From: CAYMGM01 sp964390005
GTDB taxonomy: Bacteria > Pseudomonadota > Alphaproteobacteria > UBA9219
Length of the DNA stretch: 64,000 nucleotides
NCBI GenBank assembly: GCA_964390005.1
Contig: CAYMGM010000001.1
Location: 496,001-560,000 of the forward strand
Reading direction: 5' to 3'
The position numbers and the translations under genes were made by a program. The notes beneath the pieces are model-generated. The model saw nothing but the letters and a program-made list of their open reading frames with translations. It ran no database searches and was not told the origin of the DNA. How positions within the stretch are numbered: the first letter of the stretch is position 1; each line of letters opens with the position of its first letter. Below, in pieces: positions 24,551 through 33,078 of this stretch.

Positions 24551-25750
24551 GTGTCCGTTCCCTTGCGTCAACAATTCGACATCGCGCTTTACATTCTGAA
24601 ACAAAAGATGGCTGGCAAAACCAAGTATCCGCTTGTTTTGATGCTCGAGCCGTTGTTCCGTTGCAACCTTGCTTGCCCCGGCTGCGGCAAGGTCGATTAT
24701 CCGAACGAAATTTTGAACCAGCGCTTGTCGTACGAAGACTGCATGAAAGCCGTCGATGAATGCGGCGCGCCTGTCGTTTCGATCCCCGGCGGCGAGCCGC
24801 TTGTCCATCGCGACATGCCGCGCATCGTTCAAGGTCTGATCGAGCGCAAGAAATACATCTATCTTTGCACCAATGCGCTTTTGCTTGAAAAGAAGATCGA
24901 CGAATACAAGCCCTCGCCCTATCTGATTTGGTCGGTCCATTTGGACGGCGGGCGCGACGATCACAATCGCTCGGTCAACCGCGACGGCGTGTACGACATC
25001 GCCGAACGCGCGATCCGTTTGGCTTTGTCCAAAGGCTTCCGCGTCAATATCAACTGCACCTTGTTCAACAACGCTTCGCCCGAACGCACGGCTGAATTCT
25101 TCGATCACATGATGGAGATCGGGCTGGATGCGATCATGGTCTCGCCCGGCTATGCGTATGAACGCGCTGCGGATCAAGACCATTTCTTGACGCGGACGGC
25201 GACCAAGAACATCTTCCGCGATTTGTTCCGTTTGGGCAAACTGCGTCCCAAGATGGGTAAGGCTAAGTGGCGCTTTAGCCAGTCGTCTTTGTTCCTTGAT
25301 TATTTGGCCGGGAACCAGACTTACGAATGCAACCCTTGGGGGACGCCAACCTATAACGTATTTGGCTGGCAGCGGCCTTGCTATCTGATCGGCGAAGGCT
25401 ATGCCAAAAGCTTCCAAGAGCTGATGGAGACGACCAAGTGGGATCAATACGGCACCGGGCGCTATGAAAAATGCGCCAACTGTATGGTTCACTGCGGTTA
25501 CGAGCCTTCCGCCGCCGAAGATGCCTTGCATCATCCGCTGAAGACGATGTGGGTGGCGCTGCGCGGCCCCAAGACCGAAGGCCCTATGGCTGCCGATCCC
25601 GATATGTCGCATCAGCGTCCGGCTGAGTTTGTTTTCAGCCGCCACGTGCAAGACACGATCGACGCCATCGCCGCTGGCAACGCGCGCACGATCACCGACA
25701 ACGCGCCGCTTGAAGCAGACGACACGCAGGAAATCAAAACAGGGTCGTAA
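24551..25750 (+). CDS. hpnH: adenosylhopane synthase HpnH (radical SAM)
   Basis: 399 aa radical SAM protein that attaches the adenosyl group of SAM to diploptene, giving adenosylhopane, the first extended hopanoid. The 4Fe-4S cysteines are C38, C42 and C45 (CNLACPGC), followed by GGEPLVH (SAM-binding) and SVHLDGGRDDHN. A C-terminal Cys-rich segment (CANCMVHCGYEPSA, about 315) is typical of HpnH. The start is GTG at 24551 with AAAGGA upstream. Product feeds HpnG, coded at 27869-28519. Confidence 0.95.
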   Translation: MSVPLRQQFDIALYILKQKMAGKTKYPLVLMLEPLFRCNLACPGCGKVDYPNEILNQRLSYEDCMKAVDECGAPVVSIPGGEPLVHRDMPRIVQGLIERKKYIYLCTNALLLEKKIDEYKPSPYLIWSVHLDGGRDDHNRSVNRDGVYDIAERAIRLALSKGFRVNINCTLFNNASPERTAEFFDHMMEIGLDAIMVSPGYAYERAADQDHFLTRTATKNIFRDLFRLGKLRPKMGKAKWRFSQSSLFLDYLAGNQTYECNPWGTPTYNVFGWQRPCYLIGEGYAKSFQELMETTKWDQYGTGRYEKCANCMVHCGYEPSAAEDALHHPLKTMWVALRGPKTEGPMAADPDMSHQRPAEFVFSRHVQDTIDAIAAGNARTITDNAPLEADDTQEIKTGS

Positions 25751-25779
25751 GAGTTAAGGGGGGCTACGCCCCTACCCCT

Positions 25780-26364
25780 TCTATGTCATCCCCGCGAAAG
25801 CGGGGATCCAGGGGGCTTGGCACCTTGGTGCATAAGAAAACGATACTGAACCTATGCGTCAAAAAGATAGGCCCTCTGGATCCCCGCTTTCGCGGGGATG
25901 ACGAAAAAGAAGAACATGACGGGTTTGGCCGGAAATAAAGGCCCCACCTATCAAAAATATCAGGGGGTATTGGGACGCAGGAGAGGCTTTTGGATTTTGA
26001 AGACTGGTCTTTCGGTTACGTCATTCCCGCGAAGGCGGGAATCTAGGGGACCGATCCGATAGAGCAGGCTTTTAAAACCTTTTTGAGGCGTTTTCTGAAA
26101 AGCCCACTGGATCCCCGCCTCCGCGGGGATGACAAAAAAGAAGAACATGATGGGTTTGGCCGGAAATAACGGCACCACCTGTCAAAAATATCAGGGGGTA
26201 TTGGGACGCATAAGAGGTCTTTGGATTTTGAAGACTGGTCTTTCGGTTACGTCATTCCCGCGAAGGCGGGAATCTAGGGGACCAATCCGATAGAGAAGGC
26301 TTTTAAAACCTTTTCGAGGCGTTTTCTGAAAAGCCCTCTGGATCCCCGCCTTCGCGGGGATGAC
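25780..26364 (+). repeat. second array of the 230-bp REP repeat family
   Basis: Two full-pattern units begin at 25951 and 26182 (231 bases apart), and a shorter divergent element lies at about 25780-25910. They share TCAAAAATATCAG and GGGACGCA with the array at 19701-20576, in the same orientation, and have the same paired GCGGGAAT and GCGGGGAT hairpins. They fill the gap between hpnH and the MurC-like gene. Short open frames here (CVIPAKAGIQ-like) are artefacts. Confidence 0.9.
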
Positions 26365-26406
26365 ACTTTTTTGGGAGGGGGGACTTTGACAAAGAAAGAG
26401 GGTCGC

Positions 26407-27801
26407 ATGAAACCTGTTTTCTTCTGTGCCATCGGCGGCAGCGGGATGATGCCTCTGGCGTTGATCATGAAAGCACGTGGCGCCGACGTGCGCGGGTCGG
26501 ACCGGTCGCGCGATCAAGGCCGCACGCCCGCACGTTTTGCCTTTATCGAGAAACAAGGTATTCCTCTTTTTCCGCAAGACGGCAGCGGGATAACGCCGGA
26601 TTTGGGGGCTGTTGTCGTCTCGACAGCCGTTGAAGAAACCGTGGCCGACTATCAAGCCGCCGTGCGTCAGAACATTCCAATTGTCAAGCGCGCGCAGGCA
26701 CTAGCCGATCTTTTCAACGCGACGCCCGAAAGGATCGGCGTCGCAGGCACCAGCGGCAAATCCACAACGACAGGCATGTTAGGTTGGATTTTAACAAAGG
26801 CAGGCCAAGCGCCCACGATTATGAATGGCGCGGTTATGAAGAATTTCCGCACGCCTGAGACGCCTTTTTCAAGCGCTGTCGTGGGCGGGCCCGATCTGTT
26901 CGTCAGCGAAGTCGATGAAAGCGATGGCTCGATTGCGCTGTTCGATCCGACAATCGCCGTTTTAAACAATCTCTCGCACGATCACAAAACGGTGGAGGAG
27001 CTGCGCGCTTTGTTTGGCGCTTATATCGAAAAAGCGCCGAAGATCGTTCTGAACCTCGACAATGTCGAAACGGCCCGTCTTGCTTTTGAAGCACAAGGCA
27101 AAGATAGCGTGACGTATAGCCTGAAGGATCCTTCGGCGACGCTGTGGACACCGGCAATCATGCGCCATCAAAAAGGCGCTTCGTTCAACGTGATCCATAC
27201 GCCCAGCGATCAGACCGCTTCGGTTCTTTTGCAAGTTCCGGGCGAGCATAACGTCGCCAACGCGCTGGCCGCGATTGGCGCGGCCATGCTGGCTGGCGTT
27301 TCGTTTCAAGAAGCAACCGCCGCGCTGGAAAGCTTTGAAGGCATGGCACGCAGGCTTGATACCCTTGGCACTGCGGCAGACATTACCGTTATTGACGATT
27401 TTGCGCATAACCCCGATAAGATCGCGGCCTCGCTGCGCAGTTTGCACCAAGCGCCGGGGCGACTTTTGATTTTGTTCCAGATGCACGGCTATGGGCCGCT
27501 GAAAACCATGTGGGACGATTTCATCGCCGTTTTCGCAAAATCTATGAAAAAAGAAGACCACCTCTTCCTGCCAACCACCCTTTATCTGGGCGGGACCGAC
27601 AATCGCACCAAAACCAGCGCCGACCTGGCCGAAGCTTTGGCCGCCAAGGATGTGAAAGCCCATTACATCGAAGATCGTGAAGCCTGCGCCGCCGCCGTTT
27701 TGGCCGAAGCCCGACCGGGCGACCGGATCATCGTCATGGGCGCGCGCGACGATACGCTGACAACGCTCGCGCAAAGCATGCTGAAAAAGTTGGAGGAATG
27801 A
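26407..27801 (+). CDS. Mur ligase family protein, MurC/Mpl-like
   Basis: 464 aa ATP-dependent amide ligase. An N-terminal Rossmann-like domain (FFCAIGGSGMMPLALIM) is followed by the central ATPase with P-loop GVAGTSGKSTTTGM (about residues 115-128), FVSEVDESDGS, LNNLSHDHKT, and a C-terminal domain with IDDFAHNPDKI. MurC adds L-Ala to UDP-MurNAc; Mpl adds a recycled tripeptide. The first residues lack the full MurC GIGGIGMSG pattern, and the gene is outside a cell-wall cluster, so it may be a paralogue with another acceptor. ATG 26407 has GAGGG upstream; the frame is open from 26371. Its position between hopanoid genes is notable but proves nothing. Confidence 0.75.
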   Translation: MKPVFFCAIGGSGMMPLALIMKARGADVRGSDRSRDQGRTPARFAFIEKQGIPLFPQDGSGITPDLGAVVVSTAVEETVADYQAAVRQNIPIVKRAQALADLFNATPERIGVAGTSGKSTTTGMLGWILTKAGQAPTIMNGAVMKNFRTPETPFSSAVVGGPDLFVSEVDESDGSIALFDPTIAVLNNLSHDHKTVEELRALFGAYIEKAPKIVLNLDNVETARLAFEAQGKDSVTYSLKDPSATLWTPAIMRHQKGASFNVIHTPSDQTASVLLQVPGEHNVANALAAIGAAMLAGVSFQEATAALESFEGMARRLDTLGTAADITVIDDFAHNPDKIAASLRSLHQAPGRLLILFQMHGYGPLKTMWDDFIAVFAKSMKKEDHLFLPTTLYLGGTDNRTKTSADLAEALAAKDVKAHYIEDREACAAAVLAEARPGDRIIVMGARDDTLTTLAQSMLKKLEE

Positions 27802-27868
27802 AGGGCCAATCGTCAAACTTTCGAGAGGTTCTTTCTTCGCCCCCGAATACTGAATGCCGAATGCCCTC

Positions 27869-28519
27869 TTACACTTCAGCCCAATGAATAGCGCCGATGC
27901 GGCGCAGTGTTTTCATGGCTTTGGCCGTGGCGGCCCCAAGACGGATAAGCGCGGCTAGCTCCCACGGATGCAGGGCTAGGCTTTGAAGAATCTTTTGCAT
28001 ATCGGGTGTGCCATCCAAACGCAACGGCACGCGCGCCGCTTGCGGCAACGACATCATCGCGTCATCGGCCACGGCGCGCAAGACGGTAAACGGGATTTTG
28101 GCTTCGCTGGCGACCTCGGCCACCGCTTGGCTTTCCATATCGACGATCAAAGCGCCGGTCCGGACAAAAAGAAGCTCTTTCGCTTCGGTGCTTTCCAGCG
28201 CGACCTCCGAGCCGCAGACAAAACCGGATGCATCGGCTTTACAGGCGCGCTCAAGCGCATCGCTCCACGCCGCATCGCACAGAAAGGTCCGCCCGCGGCT
28301 TTCGATCGCTGTGCCCACAACAAGTGCACCCGGCGATAAGTCAGGCGACAAAGCCCCCGCCAAGCCAAAACTCAGCAAGCCCTTCGCCCCGCCGCGCACC
28401 AATTCTTGCGCACGTTTCCGCGCCCGCGCCGGACGCGCAGCGGAAAGAGCCACAAGAGCCCCCGGCTGACGCCGGGCGATCTCGGCTTCGGCTTCAAGGC
28501 CGCAGACAACACCTAACAT
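27869..28519 (-). CDS. hpnG: adenosylhopane nucleosidase/phosphorylase HpnG
   Basis: 216 aa of the purine nucleoside phosphorylase/MTA nucleosidase superfamily. Visible: VVCGLEAEAEIAR at the start, LLSFGLAGALSPDLSPGALVVG (base/phosphate loop, about 55-75) and VDMESQAVAEVA (about 128), the catalytic Met-Glu segment. HpnG removes adenine from adenosylhopane, opening the way to ribosylhopane and bacteriohopanetetrol. An upstream frame extends to 28573, but ATG 28519 has AAAGGG upstream and avoids overlap with shc. It lies 44 bases after shc and is surely in the same operon. Confidence 0.85.
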   Translation of the reverse strand: MLGVVCGLEAEAEIARRQPGALVALSAARPARARKRAQELVRGGAKGLLSFGLAGALSPDLSPGALVVGTAIESRGRTFLCDAAWSDALERACKADASGFVCGSEVALESTEAKELLFVRTGALIVDMESQAVAEVASEAKIPFTVLRAVADDAMMSLPQAARVPLRLDGTPDMQKILQSLALHPWELAALIRLGAATAKAMKTLRRIGAIHWAEV

Positions 28520-28562
28520 CGTTGAGCCCTTTAAAGAGCTTGGAAACCGGACCCGCTTGGCC

Positions 28563-30551
28563 TTACATGCCAAACATGACTTGAGCCCCGTTCCCTGTCT
28601 TCAGTTGCCGGTACCGCGCCAAGGCCCAGACCGGGAAAAACTGTTTATATCCATGATAACGTAAATAAAACACGCGCGGAAAGCCCACAGCTGTAAAATA
28701 TTCTTCGTCCCACCCGCCCTTATCATTCTGGGTGGATATCAGATATTCGATCCCTTTGGCAACAGAAGGATGATCGACCTGCCCTGCCGCCATTAACCCT
28801 AAAAGGGCCCAAGCGGTCTGAGACGGCGTGCTGACCGGCCCTTCGCCACGCGGTTCATCGGCCCAATAGCTAGCCCCGGATTCGCCCCAACCGCCATCGG
28901 CACGCTGCTTTCCAGTCAACCAAGCCACGGCCTTGACCATGGATTCGTCTTGGGGCGACAGGCCCGCGGCGTTGAGCGCACATAAAACAGACCAAGTCCC
29001 ATAAATATAATTGGTGCCCCAGCGCCCGAACCAACTGCCATCGGCCTCTTGCTCGCGGCGTAGGTAGTCGATGGCCTTCAGAACGCAAGGGTGGTCCTTG
29101 GGATAGCCAATTTGCGCCAAAAAAGACAAACATCTGGCCGAAACGTCAGCGCTCGGCGGGTCCAGCAAGGCTCCATGATCCGCAAAGGGGATATAATTCA
29201 GATAATAATACGCATTATCTGCATCAAAAGCGCCCCAACCGCCATTTTTCGATTGAAGCCCCACGATCCATTCGGCGGCCCGATCAATATTCTCGCGGTA
29301 ACGGTCATGATCCAGGCGATCCATCGCCATCGCGACCACAGCCGTGTCATCGACATCGGGGTAATGCGGATTGGCATATTGAAAAGCCCAACCGCCCGGT
29401 CGCACATTCGGACGCCAGAACGCCCAATCGCCAACAAAATCCAAGATCTGCTTATCTTTCAGCCAATCACAGGCCTTTAAGACGACCGCGCGGTCGGCCC
29501 CCGCCTCTAATAAAGCATGCGCGCTCAGCGCCGTATCCCAAACAGGCGATAAACAAGGCTGGCAATAAGCGCGTTCAGGCCCATCGACGACCATTTTATC
29601 GATCGCCTTGCGCGCAATGGCACGATCAGGGTGATCGGGCGCATAGCCAAGCGTATCGAACGCCATCAACACGTTAGCCATCGCCGGATAAATGGCACCC
29701 AGACCATCTTCGCCATTCAAACGCTCGGTTGACCAAGCTATGGCTTTTCGAATGGCCGCCCGGCGCATAAAGCCGGGGATCAAAGGCTCAACAACCGTCC
29801 GCAACACGGCATCCAACGCCCGAAACAAAGGAACCCAGATCGAGCCCGTCGGATTTGAATGCCAGTTCTTCACTTGGGCGGGAGGTGTATGGAATAGCTC
29901 ATCGATACGAATGCCGTTAGGGTTACGCGCCAAGGGCTTCTGCGCCGTCAGAACCAAAAGAGGCACAATAACGGTGCGCGACCAGTAAGCGATTTTATGA
30001 AGATGGAAAGGAAACCAGCGCGGCAAAAACATGACCTCGACCGGAATAACGGGAACGGCGCGCCACGGCACGGCTCCGAACAAAGCCATTTGAATGCGCG
30101 TAAAAACATTAGCCTTCTCGGCGCCGCCTGCGTCCAAAATAGCTTGCCGCGCCCGCACCATATGCGGCGCGTTGATATCGTCGCCGACGCACTTCAAGGC
30201 AAAATAAGCTTTCACGCTCGCGCTGATATCCAGTTTCCCGCGATGGAATAAAGGCCAGCCGCCATACCCTTCTTGAATGCTGCGCAAATAGACCGCCATG
30301 CGGCGATGCAGAGCCTGCTGCGGCTCAACCGTACCCAGAAAATGGTCCAAAAGAATATATTCAGCCGGAATCGTGGCATCGGCTTCCAACTCGAAAACCC
30401 AGTGACCGTCGGCCTGCTGAAGCTTCAAAAGCTCAGCCGCGCCGCCGCGAATGGACTGCAGAAGAGATTCATCCTTATTTGTCCAAGGAAACAGACGCTT
30501 AAAAGAAAAATTCCCTAGATTGCCCAGCACGTTTACTCCCTCCCGAACCAA
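28563..30551 (-). CDS. shc: squalene-hopene cyclase
   Basis: 662 aa class II triterpene cyclase (HpnF) turning squalene into hopene/hopanol in the membrane. The protonating Asp motif DVDD is at about residue 385 (YPDVDDTAVV). QW repeats are visible: DGSWFGRWGTNY, ADGGWGESG, KGGWDEEYFT and NGGWGAFD. The length is slightly longer than the 630-aa Alicyclobacillus enzyme. An N-terminal extension of about 15 residues precedes the conserved start, so translation may begin a little downstream. The genes hpnG (44 bases on) and hpnH, hpnL elsewhere complete a hopanoid set. Confidence 0.96.
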   Translation of the reverse strand: MVREGVNVLGNLGNFSFKRLFPWTNKDESLLQSIRGGAAELLKLQQADGHWVFELEADATIPAEYILLDHFLGTVEPQQALHRRMAVYLRSIQEGYGGWPLFHRGKLDISASVKAYFALKCVGDDINAPHMVRARQAILDAGGAEKANVFTRIQMALFGAVPWRAVPVIPVEVMFLPRWFPFHLHKIAYWSRTVIVPLLVLTAQKPLARNPNGIRIDELFHTPPAQVKNWHSNPTGSIWVPLFRALDAVLRTVVEPLIPGFMRRAAIRKAIAWSTERLNGEDGLGAIYPAMANVLMAFDTLGYAPDHPDRAIARKAIDKMVVDGPERAYCQPCLSPVWDTALSAHALLEAGADRAVVLKACDWLKDKQILDFVGDWAFWRPNVRPGGWAFQYANPHYPDVDDTAVVAMAMDRLDHDRYRENIDRAAEWIVGLQSKNGGWGAFDADNAYYYLNYIPFADHGALLDPPSADVSARCLSFLAQIGYPKDHPCVLKAIDYLRREQEADGSWFGRWGTNYIYGTWSVLCALNAAGLSPQDESMVKAVAWLTGKQRADGGWGESGASYWADEPRGEGPVSTPSQTAWALLGLMAAGQVDHPSVAKGIEYLISTQNDKGGWDEEYFTAVGFPRVFYLRYHGYKQFFPVWALARYRQLKTGNGAQVMFGM

Positions 30552-30649
30552 AGACGGGTTTCCAACTGAATTTGTGCGGAAGAATGCGCAGACAAGCGCT
30601 AAATTTCAAGCACTTTGCGCGACGAGCCCCTTAACGAGGCCTGAAGCCG

Positions 30650-31615
30650 TTAACGTTTGATCACATGGAAACGATAGAGCTTCGCCCCTTGTTCTAAAGC
30701 CACAACCCGGTGCGCCCAGATTTCCAATTCTTTCATAATCATCATTTTTGTATTGTGATCCGGTTTTTTGGACGCAAGGAACCGGGCAAAACGCATCAGA
30801 CCCGCCAAAATCTCTTTTTTATACTGATTGGTTAGATCTTCGTTGATGCGCACATCAAACTTATGCGCCTTCCAGATCTCCTTGATTTTTTCAAGCGACA
30901 GCGGCGTGATACCGCCTTCGGCGGTAAGCCAAGCATCGATTTCGGGGCCCTTCCCCGCCTCTTCCAACGTATAATCGGTAAAGACGAGGTGTCCTTTGGG
31001 CTTAAGCGCCTTCGCGATCACATCGAAAAGCCGTTCTTTATCGTGAAGACGATAGAAAAGCTCACGCGCGACAATACAATCATATGTCTTTTGCGTCGTA
31101 AAGGTCTCGGGCACATAGGCCAAAACGCTGGCTTGCTTGCTCTTGCCCGCGGCGAGAGACATCATCATGCCGATAGGAACAAGGGCTTGGTCTTCCTCCA
31201 TCCCTGTCACATAAGTTCCATAATCGCTTGAGACTTTCCGCGCGAGCCCCCCAAGCCCCGCGGTCAAATCAAGAACGCTTTTTTCTTTGGTCAGGCCAAG
31301 CGGGGTCATCAGCAAATCAGTAATGGCATCGCCACCGGGCAAAATATAACCGTTGCCCCACATTTTTTGCAAAATCTGCGACCGATCCCCTGCCCAAAGA
31401 GGCCGTTGATCGGCAGGCTTTTGCGGAAGGGGCTGCGGCTTTTCTTCCTCAATCGAAGAAGACAAAGCCGAAGAAAAAGAAGGCGGTGGGGCGAGCGTTT
31501 TCTCCCCGGCGCCGTCTTTCCAAAAATCATGCGCAAGCCCCTTAACGACAAAGCAAGCATCCGCAAAAAAAGCGGACAAGCGTGACGATGACGAAGAGCG
31601 AGGGGCAAGATTCAT
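30650..31615 (-). CDS. class I SAM-dependent methyltransferase
   Basis: About 321 aa. Motif I is VLDLTAGLGGLARKV (about residues 128-142), with a downstream YDCIVARELFYRL and KPKGHLVFTDYT that match motifs of Rossmann-fold methyltransferases. A roughly 80-residue N-terminal region is Ser/Pro-rich and acidic, not part of the fold. Start is uncertain: ATG 31615 (MNLAPRSS) and ATG 31651 are both open and neither has a good ribosome site. It lies upstream of shc on the same strand (98 bases), so it may be in the hopanoid operon, which makes a hopanoid methyltransferase-like role possible; no HpnP (radical SAM) signature is present, and the substrate is unknown. Confidence 0.75.
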   Translation of the reverse strand: MNLAPRSSSSSRLSAFFADACFVVKGLAHDFWKDGAGEKTLAPPPSFSSALSSSIEEEKPQPLPQKPADQRPLWAGDRSQILQKMWGNGYILPGGDAITDLLMTPLGLTKEKSVLDLTAGLGGLARKVSSDYGTYVTGMEEDQALVPIGMMMSLAAGKSKQASVLAYVPETFTTQKTYDCIVARELFYRLHDKERLFDVIAKALKPKGHLVFTDYTLEEAGKGPEIDAWLTAEGGITPLSLEKIKEIWKAHKFDVRINEDLTNQYKKEILAGLMRFARFLASKKPDHNTKMMIMKELEIWAHRVVALEQGAKLYRFHVIKR

Positions 31616-31761
31616 AGACAAAGGAGATGACAAGAAAGAGAAACAGAACATTTATAGACAGAAAAAGAAGATAAGAAAAGCGCAGAGAAGAAGCTTGAAA
31701 AGAAAAGGCCCGCTTATAGGCACAAGCGGGCCAAAGAAAGGGCGCGGCAAGGAAGCGAACG

Positions 31762-32034
31762 TTACGCTAGTTTTGCATCCCATAAATAGTTGTAGACATA
31801 GCGCTCATAAACCTTTGAGATCCTACGGGCGCGAGGTGCAGGAACACCAAAATCCTTCAAACGACAATATACGTGAAGGGGATTGAAGAAATGTTGCATA
31901 AAATTACGCACCCGTTGTTGGGCCCCACAGGTTTGCCCCATCGACGCAGCGACACGCGGCAAACAAAGTTCTTCAGCAACAACAACAGCGGCAACAGCAA
32001 CAACCGCAGCAGCAACAATGGCATGAGGAGACAT
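31762..32034 (-). CDS. small protein with hydrophobic N-terminus
   Basis: 90 aa. Residues 5-20 are a pure Ala/Val stretch that could be a signal or membrane anchor. The remainder is basic with Cys24, Cys36 and Cys57 and ends YVYNYLWDAKLA. The start has a near-perfect GGGAGG site eight bases upstream, which makes it a convincing gene in spite of its size. No family is recognised. It sits just before the prophage-like cluster on the same strand but is not clearly part of it. Confidence 0.55.
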   Translation of the reverse strand: MSPHAIVAAAVVAVAAVVVAEELCLPRVAASMGQTCGAQQRVRNFMQHFFNPLHVYCRLKDFGVPAPRARRISKVYERYVYNYLWDAKLA

Positions 32035-32167
32035 GAGGAACCTCCCTAATCGCTTAATCTGGAATAACCTTCATATGAAAAAATCCATAACAAAAGGTTA
32101 GCAACCAATGACTTCAATAAAAGAAGTCTGCGACCGTTCTGCTTGAAAGAAAAGCTAAAAAATACAA

Positions 32168-32437
32168 TTAACGGCAAGATTCAATCACCGCTCGCAACTT
32201 TATTTCATAAGCCTCACGCAGCTCAATTTCAGCCAAAGCAAGCCTAACCTGATCGTAAATTGTTGATTGAGCGCGCAAATCATCCAAAGGCCAAACAGGG
32301 TGATCGACCACAGGCACCGAACAAGGCATTGAGACAGGAACCTCCACCACCACAGGACGCGCAACAGGCGTTGAGGCCGAAGCGCAACCAGATAGTGACA
32401 AAAGAATCACACAAAAAAGCGTCTGCATCGTTGTCAT
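32168..32437 (-). CDS. Rz1-like outer-membrane spanin lipoprotein
   Basis: About 89 aa from ATG 32437. The N-terminus is a lipoprotein signal with lipobox LSLSGC, then Pro/Val-rich residues as in Rz1 proteins and a short C-terminal helix. Its start overlaps the Rz stop (ATGA), the arrangement typical of spanin pairs. An outer-membrane lipoprotein that pairs with the inner-membrane spanin to fuse the membranes in the last step of lysis is the expected role. It lies at the 3' end of the lysis cassette. Sequence alone supports lipoprotein and position; the spanin call rests on gene order. Confidence 0.65.
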   Translation of the reverse strand: MTTMQTLFCVILLSLSGCASASTPVARPVVVEVPVSMPCSVPVVDHPVWPLDDLRAQSTIYDQVRLALAEIELREAYEIKLRAVIESCR

Positions 32438-32829
32438 GGCCGCGCTCCCTTTTGACGCTTGGCGAGATAATCTTGAAAAAGCATGACGGCGGCCAGACAA
32501 GCATCTGCTTGATCAGCTTTATGATGGATCAAATCCTCTGCCACCTGTTCATGCGTATGGGCCTTACTTTTAGCAGCCCGCAAAAGACCATCTGCCCGTT
32601 CTTTTTGGGCTTGCGCCTCCTCTTTCATCTTCTGCACAGCCTTTTCAAACTGCTCGGCCTTTTCCTGCCACGCAAGATTTGCGGTCTGACAAACAGACTC
32701 GCGCGCTAAGGCCTGCGCAAGCTCAGCCTTCAAGTTCGCACGCGCGGCAAACAACCACAGAAAGGTTCCCAGCAGACAGGCTGCCACCCCGCCAAGCACA
32801 TACATTTTGATTGTTGAATTAAAGATCAT
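32434..32829 (-). CDS. Rz-like inner-membrane spanin
   Basis: 131 aa from ATG 32829, preceded by GGAG. One N-terminal membrane helix (residues about 9-28, YVLGGVAACLLGTFLWLF) is followed by a long charged coiled coil (LKAELAQALARESV to about residue 95) and a basic end (LAKRQKGARP). This is the form of phage Rz. It overlaps the holin gene by 11 bases at its start and the Rz1 gene by four at its end. Role inferred: inner-membrane half of the spanin complex. Confidence 0.7.
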   Translation of the reverse strand: MIFNSTIKMYVLGGVAACLLGTFLWLFAARANLKAELAQALARESVCQTANLAWQEKAEQFEKAVQKMKEEAQAQKERADGLLRAAKSKAHTHEQVAEDLIHHKADQADACLAAVMLFQDYLAKRQKGARP

Positions 32830-33061
32830 GACCCGGCTCCGGTTCTGTTTTCGCTTTAATGGCAATGCCGCCTGCGCCACCGAACAAAAGCCCGGACAAA
32901 CCGGTGCAATAACCAAGAACATCGAAGGCATGCTTTGAGACAAAAACATCATAGCCAGCAAACAGAACGACGCTGACAAAACCGATAAAAAGCAAAACGC
33001 GCGCAATTTCGTACGTCGCGTTATCTTTACCTGTCAAAAGAAGGTGAAAAAAAGGTCGCAT
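32819..33061 (-). CDS. holin-like two-helix membrane protein
   Basis: 80 aa from ATG 33061, with GGGGGA upstream. It has two hydrophobic segments, residues about 19-42 (ARVLLFIGFVSVVLFAGYDVFV) and 48-68 (GYCTGLSGLLFGGAGGIAI), with a charged C-terminus (KAKTEPEPGHDL). Size, topology and its place between lysozyme and spanin genes fit a small holin that permeabilises the inner membrane. No holin family can be named from sequence. A longer start at 33079 would overlap the lysozyme stop. Confidence 0.6.
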   Translation of the reverse strand: MRPFFHLLLTGKDNATYEIARVLLFIGFVSVVLFAGYDVFVSKHAFDVLGYCTGLSGLLFGGAGGIAIKAKTEPEPGHDL

Positions 33062-33078
33062 AAAAATCCCCCTGTCCA

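Noticed and set aside
24533..25651. 372-codon open frame antisense to hpnH
   Set aside because: Shadow of a well-supported radical SAM gene.
25960..26655. Minus-strand open frames of 72 and 154 codons around the second repeat array
   Set aside because: Composed of repeat sequence and of antisense to the MurC-like gene; no start signal.
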